In this document: positions 22,977 to 29,756 of the stretch, in pieces
Layout: each line of letters starts with the position of its first letter
Numbering within the stretch: the first letter of the stretch is position 1
DNA from: an uncultured bacterium
GTDB lineage: Bacteria; Patescibacteriota; Minisyncoccia; Phycocordibacterales; GWA1-40-21
DNA: 32,759 nucleotides
Assembly: GCA_903831305.1 (NCBI GenBank)
Contig: CAIKXE010000012.1
Location: 1-32,759 of the forward strand
Direction: 5' to 3'
The notes under the pieces: generated by a model
What the model saw: only the letters and a program-made list of their open reading frames with translations
What the model was told of the DNA's origin: nothing
Databases searched by the model: none
Position numbers and translations under genes: made by a program

Positions 22977-25900
22977 ATGCCAGCCAAATTTATCCATCTA
23001 CATAATCACTCCCACTATTCCCTGCTTAATGCCCTACCTAAAATACCCGAGCTGATTAGTGAAGCCAAAAAATATGAGATGCCCGCCCTGGCTCTGACGG
23101 ATAATGCCAACCTCTATGGGGCGATTGAATTTTATAAAGCCTGTAAGAAAGCAGAGATCAAACCCATCATCGGGGCGGATATGTATGTGGCCACCAGGAC
23201 CAGAAATGATAAGCAAGGTGGAGTGGACAATCGTCGGTCACGCTTGGTCTTATTGGTAAAGGACTTAACTGGCTATAAAAACTTAATCAAATTAGTCACC
23301 CAGGCCAACCTAGAGGGATTCTACTATAAGCCTCGTATAGACCGCGAGCTTATTGAAAAATATCATGAAGGATTAATCTGTATTTCTCCATCTTTTTCTG
23401 GTGCTACCACCCAAGCCTTGAAGAATGGAAACCGAGAGGAAGCCGAGAGACTGGTGGCTTGGTACAAGCAAGTATACGGAGCTGATAACTTTTATTTAGA
23501 ACTCACTCACCATCCGGAGATTGATGGTCACGAGGAAACAATGAAAAAGATTGTGGACCTGGCTAAGGAGACCAATACTCCACTGGTAGCCGCTCATGAT
23601 ACTTATTATTTGCATCAAGAAGATAAAAAAGCCCGGGACACCTTGCTCCTAGTAAACACCGCCGGAGATTTCTCAGACCGCAATTCGGAAAGTAATGAGG
23701 AAGATTTTTCTTTTATTTCACCAGACCGAGCTTTAGAACTTTTTAAAGACACACCAGAAGCGGTAGAGAATACTCTAAAGATTACTGACCAGTGTAATCT
23801 GGAGCTCAAACTCGGCACCTGGGTCTTCCCAGATTTCAAGGTGGAGAGTGGGCTCACTCCAGATGAAGAATTAAAAAGGCTGGCTTATGAAGGCTTCAAG
23901 GTGCGTGGCTTGGAACAGACCAAAGAATATTTGGACCGCCTGGAATACGAGCTTAAAGTGATTAAAGATAAGGGCTATGCACCATACTTTCTGGTGGTGG
24001 CCGATCTCCTCCGTTTTGCTCATGCCAATAAAATCCTGACCAACATCAGAGGATCCGTGGCTGGCTCCCTCACCACTTATCTTACCAAAATTACCAATGT
24101 AAACCCGATTGAGTTCAAGCTCCCCTTTGAGCGTTTTCTAAATCCCGAGCGCCCCTCGGCCCCCGATATTGATATGGACTATGCGGATAATAGACGAGAT
24201 GAGGTGATTGCCTATGCCAAAGGTAAATATGGAGCAGATAAAGTAGCGCAGATCGGTACCTTTGGTACCATGATGGCCAGAGGATCGGTGAAGGACGTGG
24301 CCCGGGCGATGGGCTTCCCTTACACTCTCGGTGACCGCATTTCCAAACTCATTCCCATGGGCGCCCAAGGCTTCCCGATGACCATTGACCGTGCCCTCGC
24401 TGAAGTGGCCGAGCTAAAGGAAATTTATGATAAAGAGGATGATGTCAAAACTATCATTGATATGGCCAAGAAGGTAGAAGGCTGTGCTCGTCACATCTCG
24501 GTGCATGCCGCCGGTGTGGTGATGGCCCCGGCACCACTGACAGATTTTACTCCGCTCCAGTTTGATACAAAGGGAGAAGAAAAAATCATCACCCAGTATG
24601 ATATGCATGCCGTGGAAGATGCTGGACTTTTAAAGTTTGATTTCTTGGGAATTAAAAATCTTGCCATTTTATCTAATGCCGTTTCTTTGGCTAAAAAGAT
24701 TGATGAAGTGGAGGTAGATATAGAAAATATTCCCATGGATGATCCCAAGACTTTTGATTTACTGGCCAAGGGTGAGACCACTGGTTTATTTCAGCTCAAT
24801 GGTTCGGGGATGACCAAATATTTAAAGGAACTTAAACCATCCACCATCCATGATATCAACGCCATGGTGGCCCTCTACCGCCCAGGCCCGATTGAATCTA
24901 TCCCAGAATATATAAAACGTAAACATAACCCGCGCACTATTCGTTTCCTAGACCCACGGATGAAAGATATTCTCTCCCAATCCTTTGGGGTGATCACCTA
25001 TCAGGATGACGTCATGCTCATTGCTATCAAGCTCGGTGGTTATTCTTGGCTGGAGGCGGATAAACTCCGTAAAGCCATGGGTAAAAAAATCCCCGCCGAG
25101 ATGGAAGCTCAAAAAAGCAAACTCAAAGAAGGCTTGCTCAAAAACGGTATGAGTCAGGAAAAGGCGGATGAGCTGTGGTCCTTGATTGAACCATTTGCCG
25201 CCTACGGATTTAACAAGGCGCATGCCGCAAGCTATGGCCGAGTAGCCTACCAGACTGCTTATATGAAAGCAAACTTCCCCGCCACCTATATGGCTTGTGT
25301 ACTGACCGCGGATTCTGGAGACGTGGAAAAGATTGCCGAATTTATCAATGATTGTAAAAAGATAGGCATCCCCGTCTTGCCACCAAATATTAATGAAAGC
25401 TTTCAAGCCTTCACCGTGGTCAAAGCGCCCAGCGTGCGAGATACCATCCGTTTTGGACTCACCACTATAAAAAACTTTGGTGAAGGGATAGCCAATACTA
25501 TCATTGAAGAGCGAAAGAAAAATGGAAAGTTTATTTCTCTCTCAAACTTTCTAGACCGGATTAAAGATAGAAATTTAAATAAAAAGTCGCTTGAAGCTCT
25601 TATCAAAGCTGGAGCCCTAGATGAATTTGGTGAACGCGGCCAGATGCTTGGCAACGTTGAAAATATGTTAGCTTACTCCAAGGAAGCAGGTAAGACATCT
25701 GAAAACCAAGACTCCCTTTTTGGAACATATGTAGCAGGCTTAAATGATGCAAATAATTTTCGTCTGCAGGATACTTTACCGGCCACGGCCACAGAGAGAC
25801 TAGCTTGGGAGAGAGAACTTCTGGGCTTATACTTGTCTGGCCACCCCTTGGATAAATTTAAAAAAACTATTGAGGAGAAAAATTATAATATCAAAAATGC

Positions 25901-26168
25901 CAAGGATAATCCCAAAGAAGGCAAGGAAGTGATGATTGCTGGTATTGTGGAGGATATCCGCGCTATTGTGACCAAGAAGGGTGACAACATGGCTTTTGTT
26001 AAACTCTCTGATTATGACAACACCATTGAAGCAGTGGTTTTCCCCCGCACGATGGTGGAGTATAAAAACCTCTTAGTGAAGGATAAGTGTATTGCCGTCA
26101 AAGGCAAAATATCTTTGCGTAATGGTGAGACTACTTTGATTATTGATAAGATAAAGGAATTGATTTAA
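22977..26168 (+). CDS. dnaE: DNA polymerase III alpha subunit
   Basis: A 1063-residue replicative polymerase of the DnaE type. The N-terminal PHP domain starts FIHLHNHSHYSLLNA, but the next metal motif reads ALTDNANLYGA instead of ALTDHGNMYGA, so the PHP metal site is partly degenerate. The catalytic palm is intact with PDIDMDYADNRRDEV (about 395-410) and KFDFLGIKNL. GFNKAHAASYGRVAYQTAY and a C-terminal OB domain (EVMIAGIVEDIRAIVTKKG) are present. It ends soon after the OB fold, shorter than the 1160 residues of E. coli, so the tau-binding tail is reduced. I chose ATG 22977 because the -10 lies 6 nt upstream and longer forms run into the divergent pseudopilin. No intein. Confidence 0.95.
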   Translation: MPAKFIHLHNHSHYSLLNALPKIPELISEAKKYEMPALALTDNANLYGAIEFYKACKKAEIKPIIGADMYVATRTRNDKQGGVDNRRSRLVLLVKDLTGYKNLIKLVTQANLEGFYYKPRIDRELIEKYHEGLICISPSFSGATTQALKNGNREEAERLVAWYKQVYGADNFYLELTHHPEIDGHEETMKKIVDLAKETNTPLVAAHDTYYLHQEDKKARDTLLLVNTAGDFSDRNSESNEEDFSFISPDRALELFKDTPEAVENTLKITDQCNLELKLGTWVFPDFKVESGLTPDEELKRLAYEGFKVRGLEQTKEYLDRLEYELKVIKDKGYAPYFLVVADLLRFAHANKILTNIRGSVAGSLTTYLTKITNVNPIEFKLPFERFLNPERPSAPDIDMDYADNRRDEVIAYAKGKYGADKVAQIGTFGTMMARGSVKDVARAMGFPYTLGDRISKLIPMGAQGFPMTIDRALAEVAELKEIYDKEDDVKTIIDMAKKVEGCARHISVHAAGVVMAPAPLTDFTPLQFDTKGEEKIITQYDMHAVEDAGLLKFDFLGIKNLAILSNAVSLAKKIDEVEVDIENIPMDDPKTFDLLAKGETTGLFQLNGSGMTKYLKELKPSTIHDINAMVALYRPGPIESIPEYIKRKHNPRTIRFLDPRMKDILSQSFGVITYQDDVMLIAIKLGGYSWLEADKLRKAMGKKIPAEMEAQKSKLKEGLLKNGMSQEKADELWSLIEPFAAYGFNKAHAASYGRVAYQTAYMKANFPATYMACVLTADSGDVEKIAEFINDCKKIGIPVLPPNINESFQAFTVVKAPSVRDTIRFGLTTIKNFGEGIANTIIEERKKNGKFISLSNFLDRIKDRNLNKKSLEALIKAGALDEFGERGQMLGNVENMLAYSKEAGKTSENQDSLFGTYVAGLNDANNFRLQDTLPATATERLAWERELLGLYLSGHPLDKFKKTIEEKNYNIKNAKDNPKEGKEVMIAGIVEDIRAIVTKKGDNMAFVKLSDYDNTIEAVVFPRTMVEYKNLLVKDKCIAVKGKISLRNGETTLIIDKIKELI

Positions 26169-26192
26169 AAATATCAAAATAATCTACAACAG

Positions 26193-26232
26193 AAAACCGC
26201 CCTCCAACGGTTTCTGGCCGTGGAAGGCGGGT
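26193..26232 (-). terminator. Hairpin terminator of GC-rich cassette C
   Basis: Minus-strand CCGCC, TCC and ACGG pair with CCGT, GGA and GGCGG around a 7-nt loop, with two small bulges, and the stem is followed by TTTTCTG. It lies 23 nt after the stop of the cassette C gene and may also stop dnaE transcription coming from the other side. Confidence 0.65.
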
Positions 26233-26255
26233 GTGTGTTGTTTGTTTGAAGTGGT

Positions 26256-26810
26256 TCAGATCATGGCCATCCCAAAGTAGTGGTGAAATCCAAGGGTCTT
26301 ACCCCCAGTGACCCCGATTTCCTCGTGGCCTTGGAAGCCGGTAAAGCTACTCCCGATCGAGTCTAGCTCTACCCCTTGACGGGAGTGGTTCTCATAGGTG
26401 AGACCCTCCTCGATGTAGCGCTCAGGGCCACGACCACCACAAAATTCATGCCGACGGTAGGCGGTAGCGAGCGCGCTCTTCAAGAACGGGATCACTTCCT
26501 TGGGATACCGTCCGCCGTAACCCATCCCCCAGACTGGAGTCTCCACAAAAACCCCGTGGAGAATCTGGCTAAAGATGATCGTCGTTGCCCCGGTGGACGC
26601 GTCTGACTGGGGAGTCGTCCAGTATTCATCGACAACCCGAAAGGGGCCCTCAATGTACGTGATGATCGTGCGACCATCCGGGGTGGTGACCTTGGTGGAC
26701 TTCTGGCCCTTTCCGCCGACATACCCGTCAATCATCGCCCGGAAAAAGACTCCTTCCGCCAGGGTCAGAATCACTTGCCGCTCCTCAGCTGTCCACAGTT
26801 TGACACTCAT
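26256..26810 (-). CDS. DUF5680-like protein, GC-rich cassette C
   Basis: A 184-residue soluble protein. Its pattern (FFRAMIDGYVGGKG; PDGRTIITYIEGPFRVVDEYW; VETPVWGMGYGGRYPKEVI; LKSALATAYRR; YEEGLTYENHSR-like segment; FTGFQGHEEI; GFHHYFGMAM) is close to what I know of DUF5680, a small domain of unknown function sometimes fused to HTH regulators. This is from memory and not searched. Of three consecutive ATG codons I chose the third, 6 nt after AAGGGG. The gene is GC-rich, monocistronic, with its own strong promoter and terminator, like cassettes A and B, but the protein is unrelated to those. It is convergent with dnaE. Confidence 0.65.
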   Translation of the reverse strand: MSVKLWTAEERQVILTLAEGVFFRAMIDGYVGGKGQKSTKVTTPDGRTIITYIEGPFRVVDEYWTTPQSDASTGATTIIFSQILHGVFVETPVWGMGYGGRYPKEVIPFLKSALATAYRRHEFCGGRGPERYIEEGLTYENHSRQGVELDSIGSSFTGFQGHEEIGVTGGKTLGFHHYFGMAMI

Positions 26811-26854
26811 CATCATCCCCTTTCAGTTGTTTTTCTGATCCTTCTTTCAAACCC

Positions 26855-26897
26855 GTATCTACTTGATATCATATACTAAATATAGGTGGTTTGTCAA
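26855..26897 (-). promoter_or_regulatory. Promoter of cassette C
   Basis: Minus-strand TTGACA (26892-26897), an 18-nt spacer and TATGAT (26868-26873). The transcript would begin 7-8 nt later with AGATACGGG (AGATA at 26856-26860). This matches the first five bases of the AGATAATCAGAT leader of cassettes A and B. The leader is about 50 nt. Confidence 0.75.
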
Positions 26898-26920
26898 GGC
26901 TAACCACGGCGGGTTTTCAA

Positions 26921-27514
26921 TTAAATAACTTCTTTTAGGTTAGCAATTGAATCAATGAGATATGTTGGATGTGCAATTTCTAACACTTCTTTGTCTTGAT
27001 ATCCATCCCCAACTGCAATAATAGTCCTGATACCTACTTCCCTTGCTTCCTCAATATCACCAACAGTATCAGTGATAAAAATCAGCTCCTTCGCATCGAG
27101 GTTATGTCTCTTAAGCAGTGTCTGGAATTTTATAACCTTACTTGCCTCAATATCATATCCAAGAATATCTCCAAAATACTGCAAAATATCACTAGTCTCA
27201 CAAAAATCTTTAATCGTTTGCGTGTAAGTACTTGAGATTATGTGAAAATTATATTTCTCGCTTAAATCTTCCAAAGCTTTTTTCTTTATTGGGGAGAGTT
27301 TTAAGGCTTTCATTTTCTTTGCGTATTCAACATGAAAATCAATCTTAATGTCACTTTCTGGCTCCGTAAATACCGCCTTGCCAATATTTGTTTTCCATTT
27401 ATCCTTATAGCTTTCTAAGGTCAACGTTGGGCGCTTCATTTTTGAAACCTCAAAAGCAATGTTAAAACTGTCTGCGACAACTCCATCAAAATCAAATATT
27501 ATAGTTTTCTTCAT
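26921..27514 (-). CDS. HAD-superfamily phosphatase-like hydrolase
   Basis: A 197-residue protein with all HAD motifs: motif I IIFDFDGVVADS (Asp8 and Asp10), a helical cap (about 18-80), motif II IISSTYT, motif III lysine in the IEASKVIKFQTLL region, and motif IV FITDTVGDIEEAREVG. This is the phosphoglycolate phosphatase-like subgroup; the natural substrate is unknown. The gene is AT-rich, starting a low-GC block of three genes. A TATATT box lies 6 nt before ATG. Its 3' end faces the promoter of GC-rich cassette C. Confidence 0.85.
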   Translation of the reverse strand: MKKTIIFDFDGVVADSFNIAFEVSKMKRPTLTLESYKDKWKTNIGKAVFTEPESDIKIDFHVEYAKKMKALKLSPIKKKALEDLSEKYNFHIISSTYTQTIKDFCETSDILQYFGDILGYDIEASKVIKFQTLLKRHNLDAKELIFITDTVGDIEEAREVGIRTIIAVGDGYQDKEVLEIAHPTYLIDSIANLKEVI

Positions 27515-27549
27515 TTTATAAATATATCACATTGTACCCAACACTTCCA

Positions 27550-27619
27550 CAGGAATCTCTTAGTGTCCAGCAGGTGGATTTCAGAACTGATTAAGAGTCA
27601 TAGTTTGATTAGAGGGAGT
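27550..27619. repeat. Mosaic repeat copy 1 (downstream of isochorismatase gene)
   Basis: It contains ACAGGAATCTC (27550-27560), shared exactly with 28776-28786. A 44-nt segment (27576-27619) matches 28256-28299 at 35 of 44 positions. It fills most of the 128-nt gap between the HAD and isochorismatase-like genes. GTATC/GATAC just beyond it can form a small hairpin. Confidence 0.6.
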
Positions 27620-27642
27620 ATCAACGAGATACTACAAACAAT

Positions 27643-28155
27643 CTAATTACTTATACAATATAGAAGTTCTTCAATCTTTTCAAAATATTTACCTTTCATT
27701 GAATACCATTTTTTACTAGTAGCTAAATTAATGTCTCTAATTGTATTACTAGCAATTATCTCACTAGAAGTAATAATTTTTAATCCTCGTTTCAATGCAC
27801 CAATGGCAGTATCTTGAACACAACCACTCCCATTAATTCCTGCTAAAATAATTCTATTAATTTTTAATTTACTTAATAATTCTTCTAGATTTGTATCTCT
27901 AAAACCACTATTACTATTTTTAACTATAATATTAACTATTTTTAATTTTTGTAAGTATACCTTTAACGGCTTAGTTGTAGTTCCCCTTTTGTTATATTCT
28001 AAAACAAAAACAGGTATTTTGTTTTTACTACAATAACGCAAAAGTTTTACTTGATTTTTAATTAATAAACTAACTTTATTCTGTTCAAATTTCTTTAGAA
28101 AAAAATCCTGCATATCAACAATCACAAGACCAGTATCATTATTTTTTTTATTCAT
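27643..28155 (-). CDS. Isochorismatase-like cysteine hydrolase
   Basis: A 170-residue alpha/beta hydrolase of the isochorismatase/nicotinamidase family. The Asp-Lys-Cys triad is present: Asp14 in VIVDMQDFF, Lys79 in IVKNSNSGFRDTNLEELL and Cys112 in AGINGSGCVQDTA. The usual cis-peptide before the cysteine is consistent with GINGSGC. The zinc-binding set of nicotinamidases (Asp-x-His) is not evident, so the substrate is open. The gene is very AT-rich. A TATACT box lies exactly 6 nt before the ATG. It stands in a low-GC block with a HAD hydrolase and a membrane protein, separated by repeats. Confidence 0.87.
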   Translation of the reverse strand: MNKKNNDTGLVIVDMQDFFLKKFEQNKVSLLIKNQVKLLRYCSKNKIPVFVLEYNKRGTTTKPLKVYLQKLKIVNIIVKNSNSGFRDTNLEELLSKLKINRIILAGINGSGCVQDTAIGALKRGLKIITSSEIIASNTIRDINLATSKKWYSMKGKYFEKIEELLYCISN

Positions 28156-28198
28156 ATCTAGAGTATATCAAAATTAACGATTTTGAACACCAGTCAGG

Positions 28199-28299
28199 TA
28201 CTCAAAATATCCTTTGAAATATAAGAATTAAAAAAACGTAGTGAACACAGCGTGTGGCTTTCAGAACTGGTTAGAGGCCACAGTTTGATTAAAGAGAGT
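28199..28299. repeat. Mosaic repeat copy 2 (downstream of small membrane protein gene)
   Basis: The left part (28199-28243) matches 28726-28768 with a handful of substitutions and a 2-nt gap. The right part (28256-28299) matches 27576-27619. This is the only copy that carries both parts. It fills the intergenic gap of 162 nt between the isochorismatase promoter and the membrane-protein stop. Confidence 0.6.
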
Positions 28300-28317
28300 T
28301 TGAAGGAAGTCAATGAA

Positions 28318-28671
28318 TTATTCAAATTTTCTCTTATTACTATTAAATAACAAAATTCCAAGCAGTAAACCAGAAGCAATAGATATAATATTACTTATCT
28401 GCGCATTAATAATTAAATTATTATGTTCATAAAACTTATATACTAACAGAGAAGAAGCGAAAATTATTAAAATCGCCACAATACGTGCATTATACTTATT
28501 TTTTATAAATCTTGGTTCTAATTCCTTATCCCAATTAAAATAGTTTGTAAATGTTCCTGTAATATCTTGGTTTATGTGTAATTTACCTTTTATTAAAGGA
28601 AAAAAAATGTGACCCACAATACATGAAAAAGATACTGAAAGAATAAAAAAGATTAAGCTAAATGGTTCCAT
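28318..28671 (-). CDS. Small three-TM membrane protein, unknown function
   Basis: A 117-residue protein with hydrophobic segments at about 4-28, 65-83 and 90-110. A polar loop of about 35 residues between the first two contains GKLHINQDITGTF and NWDKELEPRF. I recognise no family, and it shows none of the motifs of the GC-rich three-TM pair. I chose ATG 28671: the TATACT box ends 6 nt upstream, whereas the alternative TTG two codons earlier would fall inside the promoter. The gene is strongly AT-rich, like the two genes next to it. Confidence 0.6.
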   Translation of the reverse strand: MEPFSLIFFILSVSFSCIVGHIFFPLIKGKLHINQDITGTFTNYFNWDKELEPRFIKNKYNARIVAILIIFASSLLVYKFYEHNNLIINAQISNIISIASGLLLGILLFNSNKRKFE

Positions 28672-28725
28672 ATACAAAGTATATCATTATTTATTAAGCA
28701 AAAAAAGTTCTGAACAGTATTTAGT

Positions 28726-28903
28726 TACTTAAAATATTCTTTGAATTATAAGAGTTAAAAAAGTAGTGGACCCTACAGGAATCTCGGTTCTTACAGAACC
28801 AGTATTCCTTTCCCATTTTTTCACTTTCGGAAAAGTTCAGAAATATGGGAGAAGGGCTTCGAGTCCTGTACGGAAAGTATTCAAATACTTTCCTAGGGTC
28901 CAC
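28726..28903. repeat. Mosaic repeat copy 3 with 138-nt palindromic element beside tRNA-Ala
   Basis: 28726-28768 repeats the left part of copy 2. From 28766 to 28903 is a 138-nt segment bounded by perfect 10-bp inverted repeats GTGGACCCTA and TAGGGTCCAC. Inside are further pairings: GGTTCT/AGAACC (28787-28800), CCTTTCCCAT with ATGGGAGAAGG (28808-28857 region) and the perfect 10-bp stem GGAAAGTATT/AATACTTTCC (28872-28893). The first 15 nt (28766-28780) are identical to the 3' end of the tRNA-Ala gene (28945-28959). No protein is credible here. Confidence 0.65.
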
Positions 28904-28907
28904 ACAA

Positions 28908-28938
28908 GAAAATAACCGTCCAGAAAGACGGTATTTTC
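28908..28938 (-). terminator. Terminator-like hairpin after tRNA-Ala
   Basis: On the minus strand GAAAATA-CCGTC pairs with GACGG-TATTTTC with one extra base, giving a 12-bp stem 8 nt after the tRNA 3' end. It ends in TTTTC and TTG, a modest T-tract. Confidence 0.55.
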
Positions 28939-28945
28939 AAAAGCG

Positions 28946-29019
28946 TGGACCCTACAGGACTCGAACCTGCCACCTCCTCATTGCAAATGAGGCGCTCTAG
29001 CCAGATGAGCTAAGGGCCC
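28946..29019 (-). tRNA. tRNA-Ala (anticodon UGC)
   Basis: A 74-nt cloverleaf. The acceptor stem GGGCCCT pairs with AGGGTCC and contains the G3-U70 wobble that marks alanine tRNAs, and the discriminator is A73. The D arm contains TAGCTCATCTGGCTAGAGC. The anticodon stem-loop is CCTCA-TTTGCAA-TGAGG with anticodon TGC. The T arm contains GGTTCGAGTCC. The CCA end is not encoded (the next bases are CGC), so a CCA-adding enzyme is needed. A TATAAT-like box lies about 20 nt upstream (29040-29045). The 3' end is duplicated in the adjacent repeat. Confidence 0.96.
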
Positions 29020-29130
29020 AGTAATAAAAATACTAGCATATTATAGAAAACATTTCCACCCCTAATCTAAACATGATATACTTTAAAAAAGTAAGGTAAA
29101 ACATTTATTCAAATTTAATCAAAGAAAAAT

Positions 29131-29511
29131 ATGTCATCAAATTCAGCGTCAAATCTAGGTATAACCATTGAGCAACTCAAGACAGATATTAAAAAAGAGA
29201 CGGCTAATCTTTTGACAATGCAGGCAGAATTAGCTACTGCTACGGCAGAAAAACAGAGTCAGGAAGCTAGTGTAAAGGGAAAAGAAAGTGAAATTAAACA
29301 AAAGGAAACAGAAATTCAAAAATTAAAAGCTGATATATCACAGATCAAAACCAAGTTTTCAGAGTCTGACAAAAAGATTAGAGAACTGACAACGGGTATT
29401 GCTACGGCAAGACAACACCAAGCTTTAAAATCACGTGAGTTACAGCAAGTACAGTTAGACTTTGAAAAAATAGTCAGACAAAGCGCAGATGAGGCAAATA
29501 AAAAGAAATAG
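29131..29511 (+). CDS. Coiled-coil protein, unknown function
   Basis: A 126-residue, highly charged, cysteine-free protein predicted to be almost entirely coiled coil from about residue 10 to 118 (heptads in IEQLKTDIKKETANLL, KGKESEIKQKETEIQKL and KIRELTTGIATARQ). There is no signal peptide or TM, so it is cytosolic. I recognise no family; resemblance to SMC or tropomyosin-like arms only reflects the coiled coil. It has its own promoter (TATACT at 29077-29082) and a leader of about 40 nt. It ends just before the promoter of the T-box/thrS unit. Confidence 0.6.
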   Translation: MSSNSASNLGITIEQLKTDIKKETANLLTMQAELATATAEKQSQEASVKGKESEIKQKETEIQKLKADISQIKTKFSESDKKIRELTTGIATARQHQALKSRELQQVQLDFEKIVRQSADEANKKK

Positions 29512-29524
29512 TCTCTGTCACCAT

Positions 29525-29552
29525 TTGACAAAAAACCTATATCTATTATTAT
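29525..29552 (+). promoter_or_regulatory. Promoter of the T-box/thrS unit
   Basis: TTGACA (29525-29530), a 16-nt spacer and TATTAT (29547-29552). The predicted start is at about 29558-29560, exactly where the first helix of the T-box leader begins. Confidence 0.65.
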
Positions 29553-29557
29553 GTACC

Positions 29558-29735
29558 TATAGAGATTGTGACGACTACCAACCGTCATCCGTCACCTTAA
29601 ATGACGTGATCGAGAGACTAATCTATAAATAATTAAGTGCCAGCCAAAATACTGGAAAATAGGTGGAACCACGGGAAATGATCCCCCGCCCTATTAAGAA
29701 CATAAGTAATTGTGTTTTTAATAGGGCGGTTTTTA
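29558..29735 (+). ncRNA. T-box leader riboswitch controlling thrS
   Basis: A basal helix TATAGA-(GA)-TT/AATCTATA (29558-29567 with 29620-29627) closes a short stem I, which contains the hairpin CGTCAT/ATGACG (583-588 with 601-606 of the 29 kb block). Stem III is CCAG/CTGG (29640-29655). The antiterminator follows: AATAGG (29658-29663) pairs with CCTATT, and between them lies the diagnostic bulge TGGAACC (29664-29670) and the stem CGGG/CCCG. The competing terminator CCGCCCTATTAA pairs with TTAATAGGGCGG and is followed by TTTTT (29687-29735). TGGA would pair with a tRNA 3' end UCCA, predicting discriminator U in tRNA-Thr. ACC at 29577-29579 is a candidate Thr specifier. Uncharged tRNA-Thr should permit read-through into thrS. 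Confidence 0.88.
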
Positions 29736-29756
29736 TTATTAAGTAATATTAAACAT

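Noticed and set aside
28194-28379. Minus-strand open frame of 61 codons across repeat copy 2
   Set aside because: It overlaps the real membrane-protein gene in another frame and the repeat; its ending mirrors the duplicated DNA, not a protein family.
28721-28903. Minus-strand open frame of 60 codons next to tRNA-Ala
   Set aside because: It lies wholly inside the palindromic repeat, and its C-terminal residues resemble another short frame only because the DNA repeat is duplicated. No start signal or codon bias.
27540-28903. Integron attC sites or CRISPR repeats between the AT-rich genes
   Set aside because: Repeats are mosaic and irregular, the conserved attC core sequences were not found, and there is no integrase or cas gene; only the cassette-like layout is kept as a finding.
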